From: Gnetum montanum
Taxonomy: Eukaryota; Streptophyta; Gnetopsida; Gnetales; Gnetaceae
Reading direction: 5' to 3'
NCBI GenBank assembly: GCA_015680685.1
Contig: MNCI01036318.1
Location: 182,190-246,189, forward strand
DNA: 64,000 nt
Part shown: one piece after another, positions 9,896 to 21,722 of the stretch
How the letters are laid out: the number at the start of each line of letters is the position of its first letter
Numbering within the stretch: the stretch's first letter is position 1
The notes under the pieces: generated by a model
What the model was told of the DNA's origin: nothing
Seen by the model: the letters and a program-made list of their open reading frames with translations, nothing else
Databases searched by the model: none
Program-made: the position numbers and the translations under genes

Positions 9896-10799
9896 AATGT
9901 TGATCTGTTCCTCGTGATGAAAATGAAAAGGATGAGATGTTCTTTCAAACTCAAGTTTTGATGTTTTTTGATCTCTAGAGATACTAAGGCCTAAACACCT
10001 CCAAATAAACTCAGTGGTTGTAGAGAAACTATGTGTTTTGAGTTATCATTCAGTAGAAACTTCACAATATTGTGTATTGAGAGTTAAACATATAAAAACA
10101 CTTTTATCAATAGATGCAACCATCTTTACTTCATTTTGCAAGTGAGTAAAATTTTCTCAGTATATCAAAGCTACTGAATCTATGTAGTCTAGATTATACA
10201 TTACCTATGCAGTCTAGCCTGTCATCTAATGGTTAAGTGCAATTCTAGAAAATCTATTATCATTGTTCCCAAGAGAGAAGGTTCCACAAGAAAATGGAAA
10301 TAGAGCAAGATTCAATGGATTTTAGAAAAATGATATAGTAGAATCATGTAAACTCCTAAACATTGAAATGAGGTACTATTGTCATGAGGAGACACTTTGA
10401 AAACTAAAGCTATTTTGAATCAACCAACAATATAAAAAACTATTAAATCCTTAGGCTCAAATAAGGATATTTACATAAGTCTTCTGTTGATATGTACAAA
10501 TGCTTTGAAAAGAACTAAAGTTATTTTACAACTTGTTAATAAACACCAATAATTGCTAAACACAAAGTTATTCAAGCAATTTAACAATTCTAAGAACAAG
10601 ATGCCAAGCATAATACAATCTTTACCACTAGCTGAGCAACTAAGGTAAAGCATGAAAGTAAGAATAAACTGAGAGGATAGAAGAAAAGTAGCTAAATCAA
10701 AACTAAAATTAGAATGCCATTGTATAGGAAATCACTCATAGCTTTTCTAGTATTTGCCCTTCGATCTCCCTTGGATGTCCCTTTTAAATCTACCCTGGG

Positions 10800-10808
10800 C
10801 TTTTTATA
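10800..10808 (-). promoter_or_regulatory. TATA box of M1 5' LTR
   Basis: The complement reads TATAAAAAG in the context gctattataaaaagccc. Transcription toward gag would start near 10770, leaving about 870 bases of R-U5 before the primer site. The upstream 3.2 kb would be U3. Confidence 0.5.
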
Positions 10809-11329
10809 ATAGCCTCTACAATTACAACCATTATAGAAATTTGAAGCTGTAGTTGCTTCATGTTTAGTTCACATAATTGTAGGACATGGAATAATTGTTT
10901 TGTTAATAAATTCTCCTTATTGTATGAGTTTAAGTCCCCTTCAATGGTAACTGTCATAGGTTAAAAGAGATTTTTATTGATCAAATTCATTGTATTGTAG
11001 TGTAGAGCCATTAAGCTTCTTTAAAGCTTATTTCAATGCTATTTTTCCCATAGCCAATTCAATTATGAAATTAGTTATTTCTATTGAAGAAGCTTCAGCA
11101 CTAGTTTGAATCCAAGCTTTCTTCTTAGTAACTTCAGCCATAATCCGAATAACTATGATGATTTTGTGTGTGTTGAAGTAATGGCTTTTTGTTAGCCCAT
11201 AGTTAAACCCATGTTTCTCTATTTTGAGCTTCAATAGTAGCTCTATTCTTTAATGGCAATGGATTTATGCTATCTTTTAGATTGTGTACATAGCTTTAGT
11301 TTTTTTGTTTATACTTTACACTAACGTCA

Positions 11330-13800
11330 ACTATAGAGCCTTTATTGAATTTGTTTGTAGAGTTGTTTTTGGTTCATTACATGAAGGAGTTCATGTGGTA
11401 GAATGATTATCAAGCTTCTTTGTAGGGCCAATGTCTCATTCTATTCACTACACCCCACCTTGTTGAGATGGATTAAAATGAAATGCACATGGATGCAAAA
11501 TTTAATCCTTTATGGATCCAGGATGAGCTCTAACATGGAAGAGTTATTTGCGAGCTTTTTCGTATGAGATAACTTTCAATTTATAAGTTGATTCTACAAA
11601 GCTAACCTAGTTAAGCTGTCATAAGGTAGCTCCTTCGTAGAATTGAGATTGACTTTAAAAAACCAACTCTAGGAGCTAATATGACAGGGTGCTCGTGTGG
11701 TAGAGCTTTGTTGTAGAGCCACTTTTGAGCTTTAGAAATCAGCTTTACAAGTTGACATGGCATAGTGTGACAAGTCTAGCTGACATGGTAGAGCTTCTTC
11801 ATAGAGCTATTTTTTGGATCTACAAGCTTCATCTATGAGTTGATGTGGAAAAACCAATTTTATGCTTGTTTTGTAGATCTAAATACAAACAACACTCTTT
11901 TCTCATAGTTGACGTGGAAGAGCTTAATTCAATTACTTTAAAGAGCAATACTTTAGCTCTATTAGTAATGTCTTCCCTCAAGCACTAACACAGTAGATGA
12001 AGTTTTTCATTTATTAAAAGCTTGTCAATCTTCATCTAGATGATGATGTGGTGAGTGGTGACATGGTAGGGTTGATGTGGAAAATGAAGTTTATTTGCTC
12101 TACATGAGAAGATAAGTTTCATCTATTTGCTGACATGTTAGATGCTGACATGGTAAATCATAAAAAGCTTTACTGACACGATAGAGCTTTTTTGTAGAAC
12201 CTAAATTTGGCTCTATGAATTAGCTCTATAAGCAGACGTGGCATGGTGCAACATGGCAGAGCTAATTTGTAAAGTTAGTTTTTAGCTCTACAAACATTTC
12301 TTTGAGCTGAAATGATAGAGCCAAAAAGTGAACTTGCATGTAGAGCTAAACTTTGGCTTCATTAACTTACTCTATGTGTTGACGTTGCAGGAGGTTGACA
12401 TGGTAGAGCTTCTTTGTAGAGCCACTTTTGAGCTCTTTAAATTGCCTCTATGAATAAACATGATGTTGCTAATGTGGCAATGCTAACATGGCAAAACCAT
12501 TTCATAGAATCAAATTTAAGCTCTAGAAACCTCTTTTAAAAGCTAACATGGCAATGCCAAAAATGAGCTCGTTGAGTTATAGCTTCTCTAACTATCTTGA
12601 CAAGCTTACATGATATATCCCAAAAAAACATGTGTTGTAAGGCTAAATTTTAACTTTAAAAACTAGCTTTAAAAATTGCCTTGGTGTGATGTTAACATGG
12701 TAGAACTCTTTTGTAGAGTTGAAATTTGGCTCTACAAACTCGCTCTATAAGATGATGTGGCACAACACTAACATGCAAGGGTGCATTGAAGTCTACTAAC
12801 GTGGCAAATGAATTTTTTCCTTCTCATGATCTTGAGAATCCTCATGTAGATGTTGATGTGGGAAGTGTTGAAGTGGAACATGCTAACATAGTATATGCTA
12901 ATGTGGTAGATGAAGCGACATTAATCTAAATGAAAAGAGTTTTCATGTACTTGTTGTGGCAGGCACTGAACTAGCAAAGCTTACTTGTAAAATGGAAATT
13001 TCATTCTATGAACTTCATCTATGGACTAAAATGATGCAATACTGACATGTTATAGGTGTTTTGTAGAACCTAAATTTGTCTTTATGAATTACCTCTACGA
13101 ACTAATGTGACATAGTGCTGACATGGTAGAGCCTCTTTGTAGAGCCATTTTTTGACTCTACAAGCTTCCTCTACATGTCAACATGACCTGATGAAGATGT
13201 GGCTCTTAAAGACTGTTTAGCTCTTCCTTGTAGACCCATTTCAAACTTGCACTACTTAGTGAGTTGGTGTGGTAGAGTAGATCCACAAAGTTGATGTGCC
13301 TTTTAGAAAGTTTTCGTAGAACCAATTTTTGGTTCTATGAACATGAGCTAACTTGATAAACCTTACATGGTAGAGCTTGTTCGTAGAGTTGTATTTTAAC
13401 TCTATGAGCTGACATGGCAAGGTCAACTCTTCGGCATTGACGTGGCATTTAGAGTTTTTTCGCAGAACTATTTTTTGCCTCTATGAACATAAGAAAAATC
13501 TAGAGCTTACATGGTAGAGTGAATTTGTAGATAGGACATGGTAGAATCACATTATAGAGCCATTTTTCAGTTGTATGAACTTGTAATTACGTGAATGGTG
13601 GAACAACTTTCCTATGAGTTGACATGCCAAAGAAGATTTGATGGAAACACTTCTTTGGCTCTACAAACTCTTTCCATAAACTAAAGTTGATGTGGTAGAG
13701 CCATTAAACATATTCTCAACTAAAGCCATTTTTCAAATTTACAACCTTCCTATCTTAGTAGAGCTAATTTGGCAAAGCCATTTTCCATGCTCTTCATAGA
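11330..13800. repeat. Array of degenerate hairpin repeats in M1 5' LTR
   Basis: This is the second copy of the array at 2769-4430 and is collinear with it from about 12170. Units again hold 'acatggtagagct' followed by TAGAGCC-TTTTT-GGCTCTA-type inverted repeats, for example near 12190, 12420, 13130 and 13560. Many pairs differ between copies, so the repeat is old. Confidence 0.7.
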
Positions 13801-14014
13801 CATAATTTTCTTCTATATGAGTTGGTGTATTAATATACTTTAAAAAATCCTTTTTGAATTCAAATTAAGCCCCTTTTCTTGAAATGAGGATTTCCCTTAG
13901 CACTCAATTGTTTGTTTTAATGTTGCTCCTCACTTAAGATATAATGAACTTCTAAGCTCTGTATATTATTTTGAAGAATACAAATAGAAGAAGCATCTGC
14001 TCAAGCTCTGCTTA

Positions 14015-15982
14015 GGGCTTAATTCTATGCAATGAATCTTGGCTCAATTAAATTTTGTAGATATATCGCATAGAGAAATAAGCCTGATAACTCAAGTATT
14101 ATGCTATTTCATAAGTTCTTTTATACCACAAAAACCTAAAAATCATTTCTACACTTATACATTTATCCAATTTATGGGCCCTTAACTTCATTCTCCAAGC
14201 TTAAATTCTGAAGCCTTATTTACCAAAAACTCAAGCTTAGCCAAAAAGCATAATTAGGACTTGAACTTGTTTATTTGCTAAATCGTATCACTTGAATTAC
14301 TATGAATCATAGAGTCCCCTTCTTATTGATGTATTAGAAATCATCAGTATTTTTTAAAATTCATCTCAAGACCTTAGCTCTACTCCATTAATTGTTGAAA
14401 TGTAACAATACTTGGCTATTTGGAATTACACTTTCTCAATTCTAAATTAGTCAAGTAACCCTAGAGTTATAAACCTAGGAAGATCTTGTAATTATGCATG
14501 AAGTTGGGCTATGCAATCATAGTACTTTTAATTTTGCATGTTGTAGTTGAGCTTTTGTTAGCACAAACTTCCCCTTGGTTGAGATTAATTTCGATTACAC
14601 TACCATGATATTTTTAGAAATTTCAAAAATGCCCTAAATAGTCTAGGCTTTTTAAAGTAGTTGATCCAAGGCATTCTCATGCTTAACTACACTCATCACT
14701 CCACCAATTTCCATTCCTATACCCTTAGATTCTTGAAAACCATAGGTATTAGTACAACTAGTATTAAGTATTATATTAATTTTCATAGTAGTGTTCATGT
14801 GATTAACAACATATTTGGTAGCATCTTCTTAATCTTCATGCTACATGATCAAGATTTTGGCCCTATTTCCTAATGCAAGGATAACTTGGAATGTGACTGC
14901 ATTCCTAGAAGTATCTATGGTCTAGTTATTACTTATTGGTTACATTGAAATTCTTCTAGTTCTTGGGTCCATGAAGACTTTAGGATCATTCATAATCACA
15001 CTAAGTAATTGTTGATAACATCTCTAGTTCATATCTTACGACGTCTACAAGAGGTGGCTCATAGTTGGTTGATAATACCTAGGTTTTGCAACATGAACAT
15101 GAGTACTTGGTATTGCACAATCCATTTTTGTTGTAGGTGTGCTTTGTAAAAATTAAATGCTAGGAGGTTCTTCTTCTTGATACTTCTTTATTAATACACA
15201 TTTGATCATCTTAAAATATGATGCATTTTTGACCTAATGATCACATCATTAGTGTACCAAATTATCTCAACTCATTTGCAAAGTTGTTTGACAAGGTAAG
15301 GGACTATGAGTGTTGGCTTTTTTTATTAATTTTCCTTGAATCATTTTTCAATCTCTAGGAAAAGGAGATGAGCCATGTTGATTGGATACCTTCTACTTAG
15401 AATAGTGCTTCCTCTAGTTACATAAGTAGATATTTTGTTTAATCATCTTATGAAATAGATATGATATATTATTATCTTATAGTATATTTTCTCATCTAGA
15501 GATAGGATCCAAATGTTTTTCCCTTATTCCCATAGGCTCTTTTTAATCATAAATTTCTTTTTTATGTGTCCAACCTAGTGGACACTCTAATTCTTTTATA
15601 ATCAATGTTAGGTAATTCCAATGCATTAGCAATATTCTCAATAATATATGAAATAGAAACTCCCTTAATTTTGATCATCAATTATAATTGTTTGTTATGT
15701 TAAAATTAGTACATTTTACTAAGGTATCATTTGTCATTAGTTGAAATGGTTGGTTAAAATAAAGAAGCTTACAGTTATTATCATACTTTCTATTATTAAT
15801 GGATCTCTATTTCAGTATGTCAAACCTTGCAAAATGGAAAGTTTTTGTGCTTGTGTATTTTAGTTTGCATTTTGTAGGAGTTCAAATTAATACAAAGTTA
15901 AGTGAAAAAAGTTTCCAAGCGTTAAGAGATGTTTACATAATATTGACTAAGGGTAAGAGATGTCTATCATCTTGGCAAGACA
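14015..15982. other. Unassigned AT-rich DNA right of M1
   Basis: This is the flank of the M1 insertion. I see no recognisable domain, LTR edge or RNA gene. Weak minus-strand coding-like frames occur at about 14900-14600 and 15300-15000 with frequent stops. Plus-strand frames at 14661-14873 and 15799-15999 have no recognisable motifs. Confidence 0.4.
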
Positions 15983-16700
15983 TGTACACTACCATGTAGA
16001 TGTCTTTCCAAAAGTGAACAATTGAACAGTAGATGTATACTCTTAGAAGAGAGGTGCAACTTGAAACTTCTTAAACATAATAAGACATCTACTCCATAAA
16101 TAAGGCATCTTTCCAAAATGTGCTACATCTAAACATAGACATCTTTAATTGCATTAGACAATTTTAATAATCATTGGCTAGGGTTGTAATAGCTAATTTT
16201 TTGAGAACGTTTATAAGAAGGACAAGGTTAGATTTCTTAGGTAATTTAGAATAGTACATAAAATAATCATCAAGATCATTAGGAAACAAAGCTATGAAGT
16301 GAAACTTCATCTACATTCTTTGATATATGTTGTAGCATTCTTCTTGTATGTCGCTAGCACAAAGCATATAAAGTGAGTTAACTATTTATTTAATTTATAT
16401 TTTATTTTATTTTTACCTAAAGGAATGATGTAAATCTCTTGAGAGAGATCATACCTATGTAGTAAGGTTGGATCAAAACCGTAGACTTGCGAGTCAAGTA
16501 TATCAAAGGATTGCAAAGGGTTTGGTGCCCTTGAAACCAGATTTTGAAAGTAACATGTTTAGTGGTATGCTTGATACTACCTTCTAAGTAAAAATTATTC
16601 AAATTAGAAAATCATGTAGAATGTGTTTCCATCAAATTTTATATGTGGCTATTGCTAAGATAAAAGTTATTCACTCCTCTTTAATTTCTTGATCATAAAG
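15983..16700 (+). repeat. Probable 5' LTR of copia element G
   Basis: It is inferred from the primer site that follows and a copia gag after that. A TATA-like box (catataaagtg) lies at 16365-16374. The phrase agacatct recurs several times at 15960-16150. The left edge (tgtacactacc) is a guess, as there is no second LTR to compare. Confidence 0.45.
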
Positions 16701-16713
16701 TAGTATCAAAGTC
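16701..16713 (+). other. Primer binding site of copia element G
   Basis: tagtatcaaagtc is the initiator-methionine tRNA complement TGGTATCAGAGC with two G-to-A changes. It is placed just ahead of a copia gag. Confidence 0.6.
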
Positions 16714-16777
16714 TTGTTACTTCAATATTGAGCATAAAAGCTTGGAGTAAATTATGGAATGACCATGATACAATAAG

Positions 16778-17458
16778 TCACATTTGTTTGATGGAACTAA
16801 CTTTTCATATTTGAATGCTTGAATGTATGGCTTCTTTAAATTCATGGAGTTTGAAGTTTGACAATCCATCTTGGATTGATATATGTATCCAACTAAAAAT
16901 ACGATATCTACCATTAAAGGCATCATTAAAACAATTAAGGTAAGAATTGAGTGAACTAATGATGAAAAAAATACTTTCATGTTTAACTCTAAGATTAGGA
17001 ATTGCTTATATTTTGATATTTCCAAAATAGAATTCAATAGAATAGTTTGATCTAAATTTATAAAAGAGATTTTGAACACACTTGATGCCACCTAGGAAAC
17101 TTTAGTTGTAAAGCGATCCAAGCTTCTAGTCATTCAAAATAAATTTTAAAATGTGAATATGAAGGATGAAGAGAGAATAAAAAATTACTTCTTTGGAGTC
17201 AATGACATTGTCATTGCCATTCGAGAAACACATGTAGATCTTCCAGAAAGTAATTTTTTACTAAAAATGATTGTAACTTTCATACCAAATTTTAGACCAA
17301 AAGTTATAGTCATGGAAGAAATTAAATACTTCAATGTCTTGAGGTTTGAAGAACTTTAATGTGACCTAGTTTCTTATGAGATGAATCTCATAGGTAAAGA
17401 TGCCATTAAGAAAAAGCTGATTACATTCAAGACTTCCATTAAAGACTGGTTTCCTTAA
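16778..17458 (+). pseudogene. gag: Ty1/copia gag fragment
   Basis: Structural capsid protein of a copia element. One frame runs 226 codons with only point-stop damage and no frameshift. The N-terminus reads HLFDGTNFSYLNA, the copia gag 'FDGTNYSYW' motif. The middle shows FNSKIRNCLYFDISKIEFNR. The C-terminal part (from 17153) has IKNYFFGVNDIV, LPESNFLLKMIV and VMEEIKYFNVLRFEEL, like 'TAIEEAKDLNTLPLEEL' of the family. No zinc knuckle, protease, integrase or RT follows, so the element is cut off after gag. Confidence 0.75.
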
Positions 17459-18464
17459 CTAATTTGACTTTACCTCAAATCACTACTACCACTCTCCCAA
17501 ATATCATTAACCTGCAACATCTTTTGAAGGATCACCACCTCACGCTTCTCATCCTTCATCATATCCTCAATAATCTCATATTTTCCTCCATTAAATGTCA
17601 CCACCAGCAACATAGGAAGGTTCAGCACCATGATATCAATGAAAGAATGCCACTTGTGCTATGAACATACACTAAAATTAGAATGCTAGTAGATCTCAAC
17701 CACAACCTTAGAAATGTCCTTTCTTTAGGGTAGTTTCCTCACATAAGCACAAAACTCATAGACTTATTGGCACAACAAAACCTGCACAAGGGCAATCTAG
17801 TGCAACACACTTCCTCCCAAAGTGATGTCTCCTAATCATATGCAAAAGCCAATAACCATCACCATTCCAACACAAGACATAAAAGATAGACATATCACTA
17901 TGGAAAGACAAAAATCCCCATGCATTACTAATAATGATAAAGGATGCATTTGTGGGCCAAAAGTTCAAAATATTAACACAACCCCCATACTAACCTAGCA
18001 TAAAGTTAAGGAACAAGTGTGTGAGCGAAAACTAGTCTATGTAGTAGTCATTAAACCAGAAGGTACCTAGTGGCTTGACAATGAGAATATAAAACTGTTT
18101 TAAAGATGCATGAAATCATCTAATCCACTTATTAGGTTTGGACGTAAGGAAATGGACCAAATTGAGGACTTAGACATAGATATATTACACTCTGATTACA
18201 CATCCATAGAAGATATTAAACACAGAGACCCGGGAATGAAAACAAAAAATCAAGAAGAAGAAGCAAATACATTTGAATCCTCCAAAATGGAAATACCTTC
18301 AACTCCAAATGAAGATATGTCTTTGAATGATTCAAATCAGACTATCACCAATGTTAGATGTGCTACCATGTGATTAATCAAATCAGTAATGATGATAGAT
18401 GGGAAACTAGTGGTGTATAACTAGGGGCTTGTGCAATCTATTTCTCAAATGTGCAACCATAAGA
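17459..18464 (+). other. Unassigned stretch with acidic reading frame
   Basis: The 87-codon frame at 18110-18373 is rich in Asp/Glu and Lys (MDQIEDLDIDILHSDYTSIE). It could be the end of a polyprotein, because it stops about 90 bases before the tail of element B. It does not match the integrase C-terminus of B' or C. No domain is recognised in 17459-18109. Confidence 0.35.
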
Positions 18465-20627
18465 TTAGTCATGGGGGAGATGCTCCATCGTGGTTCAAGA
18501 ACTAATAAGTGTTTCTCATGTTTTTTGTTTTACAATTTTTTATCATTTTTGTATTTCTTCTAAAATTTTTTGATTCTTCATATGTTTTCCATTGCTTAAT
18601 ATTTTTCTTTTCTTTATATTTTTCTCTTTTCTTGAGTCATTTTCTTTATGTTTTATGAATTTCTTTCATGTTTTCGTTAATAATATTGCCAAGTCATGAT
18701 GTAGAAGTCAACACTATGTGTTGGATTTTTGTGCTTTGCTATCAAGATGTCTAGGTAAGTAATTGTGTGAAATAGTGAGACCACCTCATCCATCCCTCTA
18801 GTTCTCTAAATAAAAAGGTCTATTGTCATGAAAGCAATTTGGTTCTTCTTTCAACAAACTAAAATGAATCAATGATCATTGTACCTTGAAGAAAGATGAA
18901 ACGACCAAGTGGGAATGGTCAGGGTATAACTTTAAGGGGATTTATTGGGTTCTCTTCTTAACTTCCTTCATGTGGTTTATGACTCCTCATGGAGTGTATC
19001 ATCACTCTGTTGTCAATCAATAATAGGAAGCTAAAAGTCTTTAAATGGTGTGGTTCTCATTCAAAATCATAAAAATATAAAATCCAAAAGAAAGCAAAAA
19101 TGAAAATTCCAAGCACACCGCTTAGATGAAATAACAAGCTACAAGCACTAGTTATGAGGCTAGAAAGACATGTTACCCATGCTTGAAGACATCCCTCTAA
19201 CTAAGGTCCTTACTTATTTTCTTTTTTTCTCTTTTTGGAGTGATGATCATTCTTTGTGGTGGTTGTGAACTCATGATGGTTGGCAGAAAGGAACACATCA
19301 ATGTGAGGTCACTGTTAATGGTATGGACTTGGTCTCAACTTGGACAAATAGGTATGCTAGTTAGTTTAATCACACTCGATATAAGAACCTATTGCAGACA
19401 TGGTTAAGTATCTTGCATTCTTATCTCTACAATCCATTCTCATCCCATTATTCACCTCATTGCTATATACAATTATGAGCCTTTTAGTTTTGTGTAGTAT
19501 AGTGCAACATCCCAACCAAGGTAGTTGTGTGTTGTTTGGAACAACGACATGATCTACATTTAACTTCTAAGGTGCTCATAGACATCTCTAGAAGTGGTTA
19601 TGCAAGGGCATTATGGAAAGAGCCATATTTTGGGGAGGATCCACTTGCATAACTTTTGTTGAGCATGGCTTTGAACTAACCTTCACATCTTTCAAAACAT
19701 TAGTGATAGTTTTTTTTGAATTTATGCATGCTTTTGAAACTACTTCTCATCAATTTTAATTAATTTTTCGTACTTCTCTATCTTAATATCCTTCAACTTC
19801 CAAAAACTTCCTTGGCCATATTTTACATTAGAGCTTGGGTTTTCATTTTTCTATAACTTGTGTGTTTTTGGAGTTATACTTATTAGTCATGGACGTAGGG
19901 GATGTTTGCTTTGAAATTTTTGAAATTTTTCGAACATACTATTTTCAAACATCATCGTAACTAATAGTACTTGATAAAAATAAGGTGATTAGCTTGATGA
20001 TTTTAGTTACCTCATAGCCTTTGGCATAGTACACTATCATCATCACCTTGTGCTTAAACGGAAATGAAGGGATTAGAAATAAGTTAATTATGAAGGAAAA
20101 CTTACCAAAACTAATATTGATCTTCTGGTGATTGCAAGTGATGATAGAAGGGATGCCTATGGAAGAAATGTTTTTGCTAGGCATGAACACAAAGCCAAGA
20201 GAGGAACAATAGAGAATATGCCCATTGACAAATAGTAGCACATACAAACTAATGACTCAAACATCACATGATTGCTCGATCCATGGAATGGTGAGAAGAA
20301 ATTTCAGTCTATCCTTTAAGAATGTTGTGCATAACTAGAGAAGCATCAACATAATAATAAAGGTTGGAAATTTGTCACCACTAGTGGCAATAAGAAGAAT
20401 CATCTTTAGTGGCTTCTTGAAGACCTCTGCAAATTTTTTAATCTTTAATGTTTGTCCAGTCTTTTTGTCACTTTATCATTTTGTTTGCGTTCACTTGAAT
20501 AAAATATTGTTATGTGGCACTTAGTGTCAATTATTAGTTAGAGTTAGTCAATAATCTCATACCTTCCCAATATTTGGTAAAGAACTTGTTCCTCCTTTTG
20601 TTCATTGGAGGACAAGTTTTCATTCAG
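18465..20627 (+). mobile_element. 3' non-coding tail of Athila-like element B
   Basis: It is collinear with the tails of A and C, including the 19090-19160 block with ctacaagcactagttatg and the stem-loop at 19597-19653. Polypurine-like motifs sit at 18465-18477 and 19883-19900 ahead of T-rich stretches. The body of B (LTR, gag, pol) is not found upstream, so B is truncated or rearranged on its left. The minus-strand frame at 19945-20247 looks incidental. Confidence 0.75.
19597..19653 (+). other. Stem-loop in tail of element B
   Basis: GTTATGCAAG (19597-19606) and CTTGCATAAC (19644-19653) are a perfect 10-bp inverted repeat around a 37-base loop with ggcatta and ttggggagga. It is homologous to 1044-1092 and 56105-56158. 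Confidence 0.6.
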
Positions 20628-20638
20628 TCATGGGGGTA
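20628..20638 (+). other. Polypurine tract of element B
   Basis: TCATGGGGGTA lies directly before the LTR start TGATGAATCATG, identical to the tract of element A. Confidence 0.75.
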
Positions 20639-21447
20639 TGATGAATCATGTTTTTTCATAGGCTAAGATATTAGGTGTTCGATATTGGGGATCTAATATC
20701 TTAGCCCCAATATCATAGCCCATGCTACGACATCAGTTATTTGATATTGTGAGATATGTGCCTACCTATAAATACAACACTTAGATGCATGATTTATCCC
20801 ATTCTTTTATTAATAGAGTAGTTGAACCCTTGTAGTTTTATTCCATTGTCTTAGAGAATAGTTAGTAAGTTCTCGCAATGTGGATCTAATTTAGTTGTAT
20901 GGTGTCTTATTTGAGTGGAAATGTACCTAGACACATTCCATGAATGACAATAAGATCAAGATTTAGTCTTATTCATTGCAAAAATTTGACTTAAATTAGA
21001 TTTACTTTTAATGCAATTTATATTCCATGTACTTAGTTAATATCTACATTTCATGCAAGTTAATGAATTGGCAGAATGAGTGCAACTAGTTTCAAGTGTA
21101 AACACGTATTCACTTGGTAATTCTAGAAATGTTATTACTTGGTTTGCCTAGTAGTGTAGTACTTCGTAATTCAAGTAGTGGATACGTGGGTTTAGAACAT
21201 GTACGGTGAGTTGGGAATGGACACTCATTGCTTGTAGGCTATTTTAGACTGTATCTTTCTATTGTTAATTAGATTAAATAATTAATTTCTCTATTATCAT
21301 TAGAAGTAGCATAAGGCCAAAATAACATCAATAATCATATGCCTCACTTTGGACTAAACCATACTTGACAAAGCTACAATTAGTCTAAGTGGGAAGACAA
21401 TGAACTGCAATGAAGGCATAACGATCTAGATACCACTAGTCCCATCC
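20639..21447 (+). repeat. 3' LTR of element B
   Basis: It starts TGATGAATCATG like the C LTR at 47668. GATATT/AATATC palindromes at 20670-20755 precede a TATA box (tataaata, 20767-20774). The sequence runs to the N at 21448. Its final 74 bases are found, reversed, at 21481-21554, giving a total near 883 bases and an end of CTATCA. Confidence 0.8.
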
Positions 21448-21448
21448 N

Positions 21449-21721
21449 CGCATATACCATAACCATAAGCTCCTTCTTTGTGATAGCAGCAACTACCCCT
21501 TATTCCCAACCATACCAGTCACAAGCATTCATGCATGATCCAATTGAATTTCATGGATGGGACTAGTGGTATCTAGATCGTTATGCCTTCATTGCAGTTC
21601 ATTGTCTTCCCACTTAGACTAATTGTAGCTTTGTCAAGTATGGTTTAGTCCAAAGTGAGGCATATGATTATTGATGTTATTTTGGCCTTATGCTACTTCT
21701 AATGATAATAGAGAAATTAAT
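21449..21721 (-). other. Probably misoriented contig with LTR B end and host RNase H
   Basis: 21555-21721 is the exact reverse complement of 21281-21447, the 167 bases left of the N. Flipped, the contig overlaps and extends LTR B to its end at 21481. It then reads 32 bases encoding KKELMVMVYA, the RNase H 'KKELLAIVYA' motif. The next contig holds integrase in the same orientation, so element B is inserted in the RNase H of a relative, B'. Confidence 0.85.
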
Positions 21722-21722
21722 N

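Larger units (their letters stand above)
1991..14014 (-). mobile_element. Tat-like Ty3/gypsy retrotransposon M1
   Basis: This is a minus-strand element with homologous flanks (2769-4607 and about 12170-14014) and a 5.3 kb internal region. On the minus strand the domains run gag, protease, archaeal-type RNase H, RT, gypsy RNase H, integrase. The right LTR is the 5' LTR. Element A is inserted in the left (3') LTR, so part of that LTR lies beyond the window. All frames carry stops. The second RNase H places it near the Tat lineage, although its position upstream of RT differs from M2 in this same window. Confidence 0.85.
9898..14014 (-). repeat. M1 5' LTR, about 4.1 kb
   Basis: The right edge is set by loss of similarity to the left LTR at 14014. 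The left edge is set by the candidate primer site and gag start. On the + strand it begins TGTTGATC; the left LTR copy ends TTCA. Such length is usual for Tat/Ogre-type elements. Most of the LTR (about 11330-13800) is the hairpin repeat array. The strip 9898-11290 has no array and holds the promoter. Confidence 0.65.

Noticed and set aside
14560-15300. Minus-strand frames considered as a nucleic-acid-binding (Alba-like) or gag protein
   Set aside because: Resemblance was too loose, with frequent stops and no ordered motifs.
21281-21721. 167-bp perfect inverted repeat
   Set aside because: Same reason: it ends at Ns, and flipping the contig restores both an LTR end and an RNase H motif.
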